Source: Streptomyces sp. T39 (GTDB taxonomy: Bacteria > Actinomycetota > Actinomycetes > Streptomycetales > Streptomycetaceae). Taken from it: a stretch of 55,589 nt of DNA. Where the stretch lies: the NCBI RefSeq assembly GCF_008042045.1, contig NZ_RDBP01000037.1, positions 187,949-243,537 of the forward strand, in the 5' to 3' direction. Below are positions 41,166-50,450 of the stretch, one piece after another. Under the pieces are notes generated by a model. It was given only the letters and a program-made list of their open reading frames with translations, did no database searches and had not been told where the DNA came from. A program made the translations under genes and the position numbers. The stretch's first letter is position 1. Each line of letters starts with the position of its first letter.

Positions 41166-43231
41166 TGGCTGGTTTGTCGTCCCGGCCTGGGGTGCTGCGG
41201 GTCGGTGACCGCGTGCGGTTCGAGGAGACCGAGCACACGGTGGTCGGCATCGAGGGCACCGCCGTGCGTCTGCACGGCGACGACGGGCGGGACCAGGTCG
41301 TCCTGCTGCCCTACCTGCTGGCCTCGGACGGTTTCGCGCTGATCGGCTCTGCCTCGGACCCGGAGGAGTTTGCCTCGGTCGGGGTTCTGGAGTCGTTGCC
41401 GCCTGCGGCAGTCATCGAAGCCCGGTTCTGGGAACGACATGTGACGGAAGTCGAGTGCGGATTGCCTTGCGATGCCGCCCCGGGCAGTCATCCCCGCCCG
41501 GATTACGATCCGGCCCGCACCTCGCTGGCGGAGCGGGAGCGGACCAAGGCCGATGAACTGGCGATGCTTGGGCAGCCGGTGGGGAGGCGCACGCTGCAAC
41601 GGATGCGGGCCCGCTACCGGGCGCAAGGCTTGCTCGGCCTGGTGGACCGCCGGGCAATGCGCCCTTCGTCTCCGACCGGACGAGCCGACCAGCGGGTGAT
41701 CGATGCGCTCGTCCGCGCGATCGGCGAGGAGACCGACGTATCCACGGGCACCCGCTCGCGCCTGATGCGGCGAGTCCGGCAGATCCTGGACGACGAACAC
41801 GGGCCCGAAGCGGTCCCGACGCCAGCCCGGACATCCTTTTACCGCCTGGTCGACCAGTTGTCCGTGGGGCGACACACCTTCGCCGCGGCCACCACCCGGC
41901 GGCAGAACGCCAACCGGCCGATAGGCCCCTTCACCCCGACCCTGGCCAGCCGTCCGGGCGAACAGGTGCAGATCGACACCACCAAGCTCGATCTGCTGGC
42001 CGTCCTCGACGACGGAACCATCCGCCGGCCGGAGCTGACCATCGCGGTCGACATCGCTACACGGACGATCTGCGCGGCAGTCCTGCGGCCGGAGAGCACG
42101 AAGGCAGTGGACGCCGCCCTGATGCTGGCGAAGATGCTGGTGCCCGAGCCGATGCGGCCGACCTGGCCCAAGGCAATTGCCGCGTCGGCGTCCAGGCTTC
42201 CACACGCCCGGCTGATGGAGATCGACGCTCGGTTCGAGCACGCTGCCGCGAAACCGGTGATCGTCCCGGAGACCATCGTCACCGATCACGGCACTGTCTA
42301 TTTGTCCCAGACGTTCACCGCCGCCTGTCAGCGCCTGGGCATCTCCGTCCAGCTCGCCCACCCTGGCACCCCGACCGACAAGGGCGTCGTCGAGAGAACG
42401 TTTTCGTCAATCAACACCCTGTTCTGCCAGTACGTCGCCAGCTACACCGGACGGGACGTCAGCCGGCGCGGCGTCGACCCGGCCCGCAAAGCGGCCTTCA
42501 GCCTTGCCGAACTCGACGACCTACTCCAGGAATGGGTCATCGCCGGGTGGCAGATGCGCCCGCACGACGGACTGGTACACCCCTTCCTGCCCGGCCGGTC
42601 CCTGTCACCCAACGACGCTTACGCGCTCCAGGTCGCCGCCAGCGGCTACCTGCCGATACCGCTCGGCCCATCCGACTACATCGAGCTGCTGCCGGTGACC
42701 TGGCGGGTGATCAACGAGTACGGCATTCGTATCGCCAACCGCACGTATAACGCGCCCGAGTTGGCTGCCCACCGAAGGCAGTCCTCCGGTGTCGCGGTCC
42801 AGCGCGGCAAGTGGGAGGTCCACTACGACCCCCACGACCTCAGCCACATCTTCGTACGCAACCACCGGCAAGGCGGCTGGATCACCGCTGAGTGGACCCT
42901 GCTACCTCTCGTCGCCCGCCCGTTCTCCGACGCACTCTGGCGTCAGGCACGGCGCCAGGTCGTCGAACGCGGCCAGGACGGCGACGACCAGACTGCCATC
43001 GCCAGGGCCTTGGACGCGTTGCTGCGACGGGCAGAACGGCAGGCGGAGTCCCGCAAGATTCCGCCGTGGGCGGGGACGAGAAACGTGCCTGAGGCGATTC
43101 CGCTGCGGACGGCCCCGGAACTCGACATGGACGACAGCGGCGACGACCAGGACGAGACCGCTCCGACGGAGCTGGCTAAGGTCATCCCGTTCGGCGTCTT
43201 CGACCCCTTCAGTGAGGAGGACTACCGGTGA
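41165..43231 (+). CDS. tnsB: TnsB-like DDE transposase
   Basis: A 688-residue retroviral-integrase-type transposase of the Mu/Tn7/Tn552 class, which joins the 3' ends to the target. Helix-turn-helix regions lie before residue 240. The catalytic triad is Asp271 (QIDTTKLD), Asp374 (IVTDHGTVYLS) and Glu410 (KGVVERTF). A Mu-C-like beta domain follows (about 560-600), then an acidic C terminus that probably contacts TnsC. Overlaps tnsC by 4 bp. Confidence 0.94.
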   Translation: MAGLSSRPGVLRVGDRVRFEETEHTVVGIEGTAVRLHGDDGRDQVVLLPYLLASDGFALIGSASDPEEFASVGVLESLPPAAVIEARFWERHVTEVECGLPCDAAPGSHPRPDYDPARTSLAERERTKADELAMLGQPVGRRTLQRMRARYRAQGLLGLVDRRAMRPSSPTGRADQRVIDALVRAIGEETDVSTGTRSRLMRRVRQILDDEHGPEAVPTPARTSFYRLVDQLSVGRHTFAAATTRRQNANRPIGPFTPTLASRPGEQVQIDTTKLDLLAVLDDGTIRRPELTIAVDIATRTICAAVLRPESTKAVDAALMLAKMLVPEPMRPTWPKAIAASASRLPHARLMEIDARFEHAAAKPVIVPETIVTDHGTVYLSQTFTAACQRLGISVQLAHPGTPTDKGVVERTFSSINTLFCQYVASYTGRDVSRRGVDPARKAAFSLAELDDLLQEWVIAGWQMRPHDGLVHPFLPGRSLSPNDAYALQVAASGYLPIPLGPSDYIELLPVTWRVINEYGIRIANRTYNAPELAAHRRQSSGVAVQRGKWEVHYDPHDLSHIFVRNHRQGGWITAEWTLLPLVARPFSDALWRQARRQVVERGQDGDDQTAIARALDALLRRAERQAESRKIPPWAGTRNVPEAIPLRTAPELDMDDSGDDQDETAPTELAKVIPFGVFDPFSEEDYR

Positions 43232-44289
43232 CCGCCACCGAGACGGCCGACCGCGAGTTCCCCCTGACCACGAAGGAGGGATGGAGTCGCTTCGTCCAAT
43301 ACGCTCCGGTCAGCACGCCCCCATTGGACCGTTCTGCGCTGCTGGCCCTCAGCGACATCGAGCGCGAGCTCTACGACGAGGCCCGGGCTGAGCACCACAC
43401 CCAGCTGTTCGTCGCGAAGACCCCGACCATGATGGAAGTGATCCGCACCGGTCGGGAACTGACCCTCCTCAACCGCCGCCAGGTCTCCGCCCGCCGTGGC
43501 CTGATCGTCTCCGGCGAGCCCGGCACAGGCAAGACGACCGCGATCACCCAGCTCGGCAAAGCCCACGAACAGCACGTCCGCCGCCGGCTGCCCGCTGGCT
43601 GCGGGCCCCGGCTGCCCGTCGCCTACGTGACCGTTCCCCCGGCCGCCACCCCGAAGATGCTCGCGGTCGAGTTCGCTCGGTTCCTCGGCATCCCCCTCTT
43701 GCAGCGCATGAACCAGACCGAGATCACCAACGCGGTCTGCGAGGTCCTGGCCGAACTGCGCTGCGAACTGGTCCTGGTCGACGAGATCCACAACATCTCG
43801 CTCACCACCAGATCCGGCGCCGAGGTATCCGACCAGCTCAAATACCTCTCCGAGCGGATCGCGGCCACGTTCGTCTACAGAGGCATCGACGTGGAGTCCG
43901 CCGGACTGTTCGCCGGCACCCGCGGCAAGCAGATTGCCGGACGTTTCGTCAGCATCCACGCCGAAGCCTTCACCATCGCCACCGCCGCCCAGCGTCAGGA
44001 ATGGCTCGCCCTGCTGGCCACCATGGAACAGTCCCTACGGCTCCATCGGCACACCCCCGGCCTGCTGGCAGCCCACGCAGACTTCCTCTACCAGCGGACC
44101 TCCGGCATGATCGGCAGCCTCGCGCACCTGATCAGGGCCGCGTCCCTGCGGGCCATGACCTCCGGCACCGAGAAGATCACCAAGCAGCTGCTGGCGGAGA
44201 TCCCCCTCGACACCGCAGCCGAGACGAGCGCACCGCTCAGCGCCCGTTCGAGCCGAGCCCGCACCGCACAGCGCCGAGCCGCCGGATGA
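43228..44289 (+). CDS. tnsC: TnsC/TniB-like AAA+ ATPase
   Basis: A 353-residue AAA+ regulator that forms filaments on target DNA and recruits the transposase. Walker A GEPGTGKT at 96-103, Walker B LVLVDEIHN at 181-189, sensor region FAGTRGKQIAGRF. GTG start overlaps the tnsB stop; the end overlaps tniQ by 4 bp. At this length it is nearer to TniB/short TnsC than to the 555-residue Tn7 TnsC. Confidence 0.93.
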   Translation: MTATETADREFPLTTKEGWSRFVQYAPVSTPPLDRSALLALSDIERELYDEARAEHHTQLFVAKTPTMMEVIRTGRELTLLNRRQVSARRGLIVSGEPGTGKTTAITQLGKAHEQHVRRRLPAGCGPRLPVAYVTVPPAATPKMLAVEFARFLGIPLLQRMNQTEITNAVCEVLAELRCELVLVDEIHNISLTTRSGAEVSDQLKYLSERIAATFVYRGIDVESAGLFAGTRGKQIAGRFVSIHAEAFTIATAAQRQEWLALLATMEQSLRLHRHTPGLLAAHADFLYQRTSGMIGSLAHLIRAASLRAMTSGTEKITKQLLAEIPLDTAAETSAPLSARSSRARTAQRRAAG

Positions 44290-45260
44290 GCCACATCCCA
44301 CTCGGCTCCGAGGCCTTGGCGCCAGCCCGGAGCCTTCCGATCTCAATCCGACCCTGGGGACGCGAGTCCCTGACTTCCTTTGTTGCCCGGCTTGCCGAGG
44401 TGAACCGAACGCGTCACACCGCGCTCTGGCGCCATATCGGTCTGCCCTGTGTCAGAACGGTCGGCGCCACGCTGTTGACCAAGGAGGCCGTGCTGAACGG
44501 GCTGGCCGTCGAACGACTGGCGATCATGTCCAGCCTGTCAGAGGAACGACTGCGGAGGTCCCTTCCCGCGCTGTCCTGGTCCCATCCCTATCCGCCTTAC
44601 CTTCCCGCGAACATTCCCTCGGTCTACATGAGTGCCGCGAAGGCCCCATCCGGTGTGATCTGCCGTGGCTGTACCACCAGGCGCGGGATCACCGCCGATG
44701 TCCGTGCCCACCTGGCGCTTCCTGACATTGTGTGTCTCCAGCATCGCGTCTGGCAGTCGTCCGCTCCTTGCGATGTTTCGGGGTCGCCTGAAATCGAGCG
44801 AGCACAAGCCACCCTCCGACGGATCCGGAGGCTTCATGGCAACCGCGGGATGTCCCTCGGTGTTCGTGACGCTCGCTGGATCATCGCGGCTTGGACCAGC
44901 AATGTGTGCAGGGAGCCGGAACTCACCGATCGCTGGAACTCACGGAGAGTAGTCCTCGGCTTGGTGCCGTGGCACCGGAGCGACGACCTATCGGCTCGGA
45001 TTGTTACCCACCCAGAGGTTGCGATCCTGGCAGCCGCCCTGGCACCCAACTACACGGACCCGACCTACTTCACGCGCACCGGGTTTCAGCTCCGGAGATT
45101 CAGTGCCTACCTCCGCGCCAGTCTGGACCTGCAACCCATCCCGCACTCGATGAACGATCCCATCAGGGCGTTCGTCCGCATCGTCCAGAACAACCGGGCC
45201 CGCTGGCGCGACCCCAAAAGCGTCATGATCACGGAGACGGCAACACCCAGATACACCTAG
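44286..45260 (+). CDS. tniQ: TniQ-family target-selection protein
   Basis: A 324-residue protein. The N-terminal TniQ domain (LPISIRPWGRESLTSFVARLAE) is followed by a zinc finger with CRGC at 126-129 and CLQH at 150-153. The rest is helical with possible helix-turn-helix segments. It is a single, short TniQ, shorter than Tn7 TnsD (508), and is the only candidate for choosing the target. The stop lies 61 bp from the right end. Confidence 0.9.
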   Translation: MSHIPLGSEALAPARSLPISIRPWGRESLTSFVARLAEVNRTRHTALWRHIGLPCVRTVGATLLTKEAVLNGLAVERLAIMSSLSEERLRRSLPALSWSHPYPPYLPANIPSVYMSAAKAPSGVICRGCTTRRGITADVRAHLALPDIVCLQHRVWQSSAPCDVSGSPEIERAQATLRRIRRLHGNRGMSLGVRDARWIIAAWTSNVCREPELTDRWNSRRVVLGLVPWHRSDDLSARIVTHPEVAILAAALAPNYTDPTYFTRTGFQLRRFSAYLRASLDLQPIPHSMNDPIRAFVRIVQNNRARWRDPKSVMITETATPRYT

Positions 45261-45295
45261 TGAACTTGGCGAACTCCAGCTCAGACGAGGGCCCC

Positions 45296-45321
45296 TTCGC
45301 CACGCATGCGAGGAAAGAACA
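45296..45321 (-). repeat. right terminal inverted repeat
   Basis: Read inward on the minus strand it begins TGTTCTTTCCTCG and ends TGGCGAA. It contains one TTCGCCA box; a further TGGCGAA in the opposite orientation lies at 45267-45273. Confidence 0.85.
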
Positions 45322-45326
45322 CCGGG
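45322..45326. repeat. right target-site duplication CCGGG
   Basis: Second copy of the CCGGG duplication flanking the transposon. It also forms the foot of the adjacent hairpin. Confidence 0.88.
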
Positions 45327-45360
45327 GGCGGCGCGACGGACGAAACGCGCCGTCCCCCGG
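45322..45360. terminator. GC hairpin adjoining the insertion site
   Basis: CCGGGGGCGGCGCG (45322-45335) pairs with CGCGCCGTCCCCCGG (45346-45360) with a single bulged base and a 10-nt loop. The transposon entered at the base of this stem. It precedes the HEPN gene. Confidence 0.65.
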
Positions 45361-45461
45361 CGTATGGGAGGAAAAGTGCAGGTCAGGGCGATTGTCAGTG
45401 GGGGGTACCACCATGGACACATACGGCCACAGCGCCGTCACACGACGACAGGAGGCTCGTC

Positions 45462-46007
45462 ATGGCCAGCCACTCCGCAGCCGCCGCCGCGCGGCGCCGC
45501 GTCACCGGCCCTGCCCCCTCATCGACCGGACCGGCGCGTGACGTCCACCCGGTCCTGCGCCGGGAGTCCGCGCCGCCCGCCGCCCTCGACCTGCTCGCCC
45601 AGGCCCGTGCCGGTCTGGACGAGGCCGCTTCCCTCCCCGTCCCCAACGAGCGGTACGCCACGGCCCATCTCGCCGCCCTGCGCACCGCGGCGGCCGTACT
45701 GGCGGCGCGCGGCCGCCCCGAGGCGACCACCCGGCGGCGCCGGCGCATACGCAGCGCCTGGGAGGTCCTGCCGGAGATAGCACCCGAACTGGACGAGTGG
45801 AGCATGCTCTTCGCCTCGGGGGCCGAGCGGCGTGCCCGGGCCGAGGCCGGCATCCGCGGCGCCGCGACCACCCGGGACGCGGACGATCTGGTGCGGGACG
45901 CGGCGATGTTCCTGCGCATCGTCGAGCGGCTGCTCGTGCTCCAGCCCGTGCTGCCCCGGCCGCGCCACGACCGGCCCGATCCGGAGGGGGAGGGCCCCGT
46001 GGGCTGA
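45462..46007 (+). CDS. SAV_6107-type HEPN domain protein
   Basis: A 181-residue protein with a disordered N terminus and a helical core (PPAALDLLAQARAGLDEAASL, ERYATAHLAALRTAAAVL read in parts; DDLVRDAAMFLRIVERLL). The SAV_6107-type HEPN assignment is from memory of this locus. HEPN proteins often act as RNases or bind nucleotides; no canonical RxxxxH is obvious. AGGAGG precedes the ATG. The transposon sits about 140 bp upstream and may have displaced its native promoter region. Confidence 0.8.
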   Translation: MASHSAAAAARRRVTGPAPSSTGPARDVHPVLRRESAPPAALDLLAQARAGLDEAASLPVPNERYATAHLAALRTAAAVLAARGRPEATTRRRRRIRSAWEVLPEIAPELDEWSMLFASGAERRARAEAGIRGAATTRDADDLVRDAAMFLRIVERLLVLQPVLPRPRHDRPDPEGEGPVG

Positions 46008-46208
46008 CCGGCGCCGGGGTCGCGCGGCGCCGTACGGGGCGGGGCCGCGGGGCCGCCGCCCCCGTGCGGCCCGCGGCCGTGGCCGGCTCCGGCCAAGGGT
46101 GGGAGGAGGGGCACCGGCCGGGTGCACGGAGGCACGGTGCGCGAAGGCAATAGGGTGGGCGGCAGATCGCCAGCACACCGCCGCACACCGCCCGAGGAGC
46201 CAACTGCC

Positions 46209-46997
46209 GTGCCGGACCCATCTCCTGCCTCCGGTGGGGAGACCCCACCGCGACCCTCCCGCGCGTCCCTCCGCACCTCCGTGGTCTGGGAGGTCCTCCA
46301 GGAAGCCATCGACCGCCGGGTCAAGGCCGCCGGGACGGACCGTCTGGACGTGCTCGACACCGGCGGCGGCACAGGCAACTTCGCGGTGCCCGTCGCCCGG
46401 CTCGGCCACCGGGTCACCGTCGTCGACCCCAGCCCCAACGCCCTGTTCGCGCTGGAGCGGCGCGCCGCCGAGGCGGGCGTCGCCGACCGGGTCCGCGGCG
46501 TGCAGGGGGACATCAACGGCCTGTTCGACGTGGTCGACCGCGGCGGGTACGACGCGGTCCTGTGCCACGGCGTTTTGGAGTACGTCGACGACCCGGCCGA
46601 CGGTCTGCGCAACGCGGTCGCGGCGCTGCGCCCCGGCGGCTCCCTCAGCCTGCTCGCCGCCGGGCTCGGCGGCGCCGTGCTCGCCCGCGCCCTGGCCGGC
46701 CACTTCGGCGAGGCCCGTCAGGCCCTGGGCGACCCGGACGGACGCTGGGGTGCGGGCGACCCCGTGCCGAGACGTTTCACCGCCGACCAGCTCACCGAAC
46801 TGGTCGCCGGAGCGGGTGCGGAGGTCTCGGCCGTGCACGGTGTACGGGTCTTCGCCGACCTCGTCCCGGGCGTCCTCGTGGACACCGAGCCGGGCGCGCT
46901 CGACGCGCTGCTGAAGCTGGAGGCCGCCGCCGCGGAACTCGCGGCCTTCCACTCCGTCGCCACCCAGCTGCACGTCCTGGGCGAGAAGCGCGCCTGA
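46209..46997 (+). CDS. class I SAM-dependent methyltransferase
   Basis: A 262-residue methyltransferase. Motif I VLDTGGGTGNFAVPVARLG near residue 50, acidic motif VTVVDPSPNAL, motif IV YDAVLCHGVLEYVDDP. The C-terminal part carries an LPxLxxG-like substrate region. A related gene sits at this position in Streptomyces near DUF3040. GAGGAG precedes the GTG start. Substrate unknown. Confidence 0.9.
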   Translation: MPDPSPASGGETPPRPSRASLRTSVVWEVLQEAIDRRVKAAGTDRLDVLDTGGGTGNFAVPVARLGHRVTVVDPSPNALFALERRAAEAGVADRVRGVQGDINGLFDVVDRGGYDAVLCHGVLEYVDDPADGLRNAVAALRPGGSLSLLAAGLGGAVLARALAGHFGEARQALGDPDGRWGAGDPVPRRFTADQLTELVAGAGAEVSAVHGVRVFADLVPGVLVDTEPGALDALLKLEAAAAELAAFHSVATQLHVLGEKRA

Positions 46998-47243
46998 TCA
47001 GGGGCGCAGCCGCAGATGGAGTACGCCACAGACCCCCCGATCGTGGGCTTCGCCACGTATGATCGGGGGACACCGTCCGGCATGACGGATCGGAGGTTGG
47101 GGAATCAACGCCTCAGGACTTCGATCGGCATGGCGGCCCGGACTGGCGTTGGGCGAGAGGCGGGTTTCACGGGGGCGAATCCCTGCCTATCCTGAAAGGG
47201 CCGCATACCGGTCGCCCCCGCGACCGACGACGAGGAGGACTCC

Positions 47244-47639
47244 GTGCCGCTCTCGGAGCACGAGCAGCGCATGCTCGAGCAGATGGAGCGAGCGCTGTAC
47301 GCCGAAGATCCCAAGTTCGCTACAGCGCTCGAGGGAAGCGGGCTGCGTACGTACACCCGGCGACGGGTCTACCAGGCAGTCGCAGGCTTCCTGGTGGGTA
47401 TCGCGCTCCTCATGGCCGGAATGGTCGCGCAGCAGATCTGGATCAGCGTGGTGGGCTTCCTCGTGATGCTCGGCTGCGCGGTGCTGGCGGTCACCGGCTG
47501 GCGCAAGGCCCCCAAACCGGGTGAGCAGCAGACGCCCGGTGCGCCGGCCGCACGCCGGCAGCATCATCCGCGCAGGTCCATGATGAACAGGATCGAGCAG
47601 CGGTGGCAGCGCCGCCGCGACGAGCAGCAGGGCCAGTGA
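47244..47639 (+). CDS. DUF3040 membrane protein
   Basis: A 131-residue protein starting MPLSEHEQRMLEQMERALY, the DUF3040 hallmark. Two transmembrane helices (about 46-64 and 67-84) form a hairpin, and a basic tail (RRSMMNRIEQRWQRRR) follows. GAGGAG precedes the GTG start. In actinobacteria it is encoded upstream of the mraW/division region. Function unknown. Confidence 0.9.
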   Translation: MPLSEHEQRMLEQMERALYAEDPKFATALEGSGLRTYTRRRVYQAVAGFLVGIALLMAGMVAQQIWISVVGFLVMLGCAVLAVTGWRKAPKPGEQQTPGAPAARRQHHPRRSMMNRIEQRWQRRRDEQQGQ

Positions 47640-47703
47640 CCCGGGTCCGCCGCCGAGTGCGGCGGACAGGGCGACGCGTCGGTTGACGCTTGCACTTACG
47701 GCT

Positions 47704-47731
47704 GAGGGGCGACGCGGGCGCGTCGCCCCTC
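47704..47731. terminator. bidirectional hairpin between convergent genes
   Basis: Stem 47704-47716 pairs perfectly with 47719-47731 around GG. It lies between the DUF3040 and transglutaminase genes. The remaining 47732-47939 shows no gene that I can support. Confidence 0.75.
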
Positions 47732-47939
47732 ACTCATGCGTGCAGTGAGTCAGCCGGCAGGTGGCTGCGTACCGGCCCGGCCGTCGAACAGCCGTCCAGC
47801 AGGCGCGTCCGCGCGGCGCCGGTCCGCGGACCGCATCGGACCCCTCCGGGCCGCCCGGGAGACGTGCCGCTGTCCAGCAGGGCGCGCCGGGGGTGGCCCG
47901 TGGCGTGCCCCGCCCCCGTGGGGGAGCGGGGCACCCGGG

Positions 47940-50450
47940 TCAGCCGCGCTGCCGCGTCGGGCGGCGCAGGAGCGACTGCAGCCGGTCCAGCGGGAGGCGG
48001 CGGGGCGACCAGCGGTCGGTGAGGTCCGACCAGCGCTCCGAGAACGCCCATATCACCCGAATGGACGAACGGGGCAGGAGCAGGGCCCGCAGCCGGATCC
48101 AGGTGCCCACCTGCTCGCGCAGCCCGGAGCGGATCAGCCGCGCGTCCTCGGCCAGGCCCGTGGCCGGCCTGGGGTCGGGCGCGTAGAGCACCTCCTCCAC
48201 CGCACGGGCCGTCCGGTGCACCGCGGCCGCCGGCTCGTCCGTCAGCCCGCCCTCCGAGACCAGACGAGCCGCCGTCTTCCGCGGGGTCAGCGACTCGTCG
48301 GGAACGATGCCCAGGTCCCACGCGGTATCGGTGATCTCCTGCCAGACGGCGAGCGTGCCCGCCGGGTCCCGGGCCGGGGTCACCGCGCCGGTGACCGGCT
48401 CGCCGGCGGCCGCCTCCCGCGGCGGGACGGCTCCGGAGGAGCCGCCGGGCGGCACCGGCGGTGCCGCCGTCCGCAGCGCGTTGAGCCGGCGGGTGCGGGC
48501 CATGATCCGCCACAACAGCGGCAGCAGGAGCAGCAGCAGGACCGCCACCGCGCCGATGATCGTGAAGAGCACCGTGGCCCAGGGGAAGCCCTGCTCCTCC
48601 TGATCCTCGACGTCGCGCGGCGTCGCGGCCCCGCACTCGCCCAGACGCCGTTCCGGCTCGGGGCAGGCGTCGGGGGACGCGGGGGCCTGGGACGGCTGGG
48701 CGCTCGCATCGGTCTCCGGGCGCGCCGGGTCGGTCGCGCCGCCCGCCGGGGTCTCCTCCTGCGCGTACTCCGGCGTGCTGCCGCGGCTCGGCGTCGGCTC
48801 GAAGCGCGTCCAGCCGATGCCGTCGAAGTACAGCTCCGGCCAGGCGTGGGCGTCGCGCAGACCGACCGACATGGTGCCGTCGGACTGCGGGCTGCCCGGG
48901 GTGAAGCCCACCGCGACGCGCGCCGGGATGCCGAGCGTGCGCGCCATGGCCGCCATGGAGAAGGAGAAGTGGACGCAGAAGCCCTCCTTCTGCTCCAGGA
49001 AGCGGGTGATGGCCGCGGCGCCCGAGCCCGAGCGGACCTGCGTGTTGTAGGTGAACCCGCCGTCCTCGGCGAACCACTTCTGGAGCTTGGTGGCCCGCTC
49101 GAAGTCGTTCGCCGAGCCCTCGGTGATCCGGCGTGCCGTCGCGGCCACGGAGTCGGGGAGTGCGTCCGGCACGCTGGTGTACTCGCGCTTCAGCTCGGAC
49201 GGCGGGGCCAGGGCCTGGGCCAGCTGCTCCCGGGTCGGGCGGACCACCAGACTGCTCACCGAGTACTGGACGCCGCCCGTGGTCTGCCCGCGGTCGCCCA
49301 CCAGCGTCCGGCCCGCGGGCTCGTAGCGCCAGCGGCCGTCGATGGTCACCTTCGTCGCCGGGTACGGCATCGGCAGCCAGCTCTGCTTGTACGAGCCGGC
49401 CGCGGAGAGGTTCGTGCGGACCTCGGTGACGGCCACGGCGGGGCTCAGCCCGGACGGCTCGGGGAGCCGGTCCGGCACGTTCTCCACCTTGCGCTCCGAC
49501 GAACGCCAGGACGTGCCGTCGAAGCGGTCCAGGGCGACGATCCGCAGGTACATGCCCTTGGTGTCGGGCGCGTTGGTGCGGTAGCGGAGCACCTCGCGGT
49601 TGGTCGGCTGGTTGAGGCTGCTCTGGAGCGAGACCAGCGGGTTGACGGCCGAGATGGTGCCGCCGCCGCCCGACCCCCGGCCCGGGCCGGTGCCCGTGCC
49701 GTCGAACAGCCCGCCGTCCAGGGCGGGCAGCACGGCCGGCACCACCAGAGACACGCCGAGCGCGACCACGCCGATGCGGCGGCCCGTGCGGACCGGGGCG
49801 TGCGCGGGGCCGCTCGCGTCCAGACCCGCGTTCTGCCGTCCGCGGCCGCGCGGCGCGCCGCCGAAGACCCGGCCCCACTGGGAGAGCCGGTCGCGGCCCT
49901 CGGCGAGCAGGAGCAGCAGGTAGCCGACGGCGGCCAGCACGAACCAGAGCCAGTTCGCCCCTCCGTCGGACAGGCCGGCGGCGACCGTGTAGAGCGCGAG
50001 CAGCGGCAGCCCGGCGGGGGCGGCGCTGCGGTAGGTCACCGCGAGGGCGTCGACCACGAGGCCGACCACCAGCACCCCGCCGATGATCATGAGCCGGATG
50101 CCGTCCGTCGCCGGGGCGGGGATGGCGTAGCGGCTGACGTCGTCGTACCCCGCGCCGAAGAGCTCCCCGAAACGGGCGAACGCCTCGGGGCCGGGCAGCA
50201 GCCAGAGCACGGCGGAGTCCCGGACGAACAGGACCGTCAGCGCCAGCAGCGTCACCAGTGCCTGCAGCGCGATCGTCAGCGGCCTGGCCAGCGGCACCCG
50301 CCGGGCCAGCGCACCGGCCCCGGTCTGGAGCCCCAGCAGGACCGCCGCCTGGATCATCCAGCCGGACTCGCCGACCAGGGGCAGCAGGGCCCCCGCCGCC
50401 AGCAGTGTCGCCGCGTAGGCGCACAGGGCGAGCCTCACGCGACCGCTCAT
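47940..50450 (-). CDS. transglutaminase-like membrane protein (TgpA type)
   Basis: An 836-residue protein. Six or more N-terminal helices (about 1-240, DUF3488 region) are followed by an extracytoplasmic transglutaminase-like core with the catalytic Cys in GFCVHFSFSMAAMAR and His in RDAHAWPEL, then one late helix (about 610-640) and a C-terminal cytoplasmic DUF4129-type domain. It overlaps the DUF58 gene by 4 bp. The moxR-DUF58-transglutaminase set is a widespread envelope-related operon. Confidence 0.92.
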   Translation of the reverse strand: MSGRVRLALCAYAATLLAAGALLPLVGESGWMIQAAVLLGLQTGAGALARRVPLARPLTIALQALVTLLALTVLFVRDSAVLWLLPGPEAFARFGELFGAGYDDVSRYAIPAPATDGIRLMIIGGVLVVGLVVDALAVTYRSAAPAGLPLLALYTVAAGLSDGGANWLWFVLAAVGYLLLLLAEGRDRLSQWGRVFGGAPRGRGRQNAGLDASGPAHAPVRTGRRIGVVALGVSLVVPAVLPALDGGLFDGTGTGPGRGSGGGGTISAVNPLVSLQSSLNQPTNREVLRYRTNAPDTKGMYLRIVALDRFDGTSWRSSERKVENVPDRLPEPSGLSPAVAVTEVRTNLSAAGSYKQSWLPMPYPATKVTIDGRWRYEPAGRTLVGDRGQTTGGVQYSVSSLVVRPTREQLAQALAPPSELKREYTSVPDALPDSVAATARRITEGSANDFERATKLQKWFAEDGGFTYNTQVRSGSGAAAITRFLEQKEGFCVHFSFSMAAMARTLGIPARVAVGFTPGSPQSDGTMSVGLRDAHAWPELYFDGIGWTRFEPTPSRGSTPEYAQEETPAGGATDPARPETDASAQPSQAPASPDACPEPERRLGECGAATPRDVEDQEEQGFPWATVLFTIIGAVAVLLLLLLPLLWRIMARTRRLNALRTAAPPVPPGGSSGAVPPREAAAGEPVTGAVTPARDPAGTLAVWQEITDTAWDLGIVPDESLTPRKTAARLVSEGGLTDEPAAAVHRTARAVEEVLYAPDPRPATGLAEDARLIRSGLREQVGTWIRLRALLLPRSSIRVIWAFSERWSDLTDRWSPRRLPLDRLQSLLRRPTRQRG

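Larger units (their letters stand above)
39575..45321. mobile_element. Tn7-like transposon (TnsABC-TniQ), 5,747 bp
   Basis: The ends begin TGT on each side and share 17 of 26 positions at identical spacing, notably TCCTCG at 8-13 and TGGCG at 20-24. The element is flanked by a CCGGG duplication. It encodes an endonuclease, a DDE transposase, an AAA ATPase and TniQ in overlapping frames, plus one unknown gene. No resolvase, CRISPR-Cas or second TniQ/TnsD gene, and no other cargo, is present. Base composition is visibly less GC-rich than the flanks. All frames are intact, so it may be active. Confidence 0.92.

Noticed and set aside
39575..45321. CRISPR-associated transposon (CAST)
   Set aside because: No cas gene, repeat-spacer array or tracrRNA-like structure is seen within the element or near it; only TnsABC and TniQ are present.
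45414..45541. 42-codon ORF beginning MDTYGHSAVTRRQ upstream of and overlapping the HEPN gene
   Set aside because: It has no ribosome site, continues in the wrong frame through the HEPN start, and its composition becomes shadow-like; a leader role cannot be supported.
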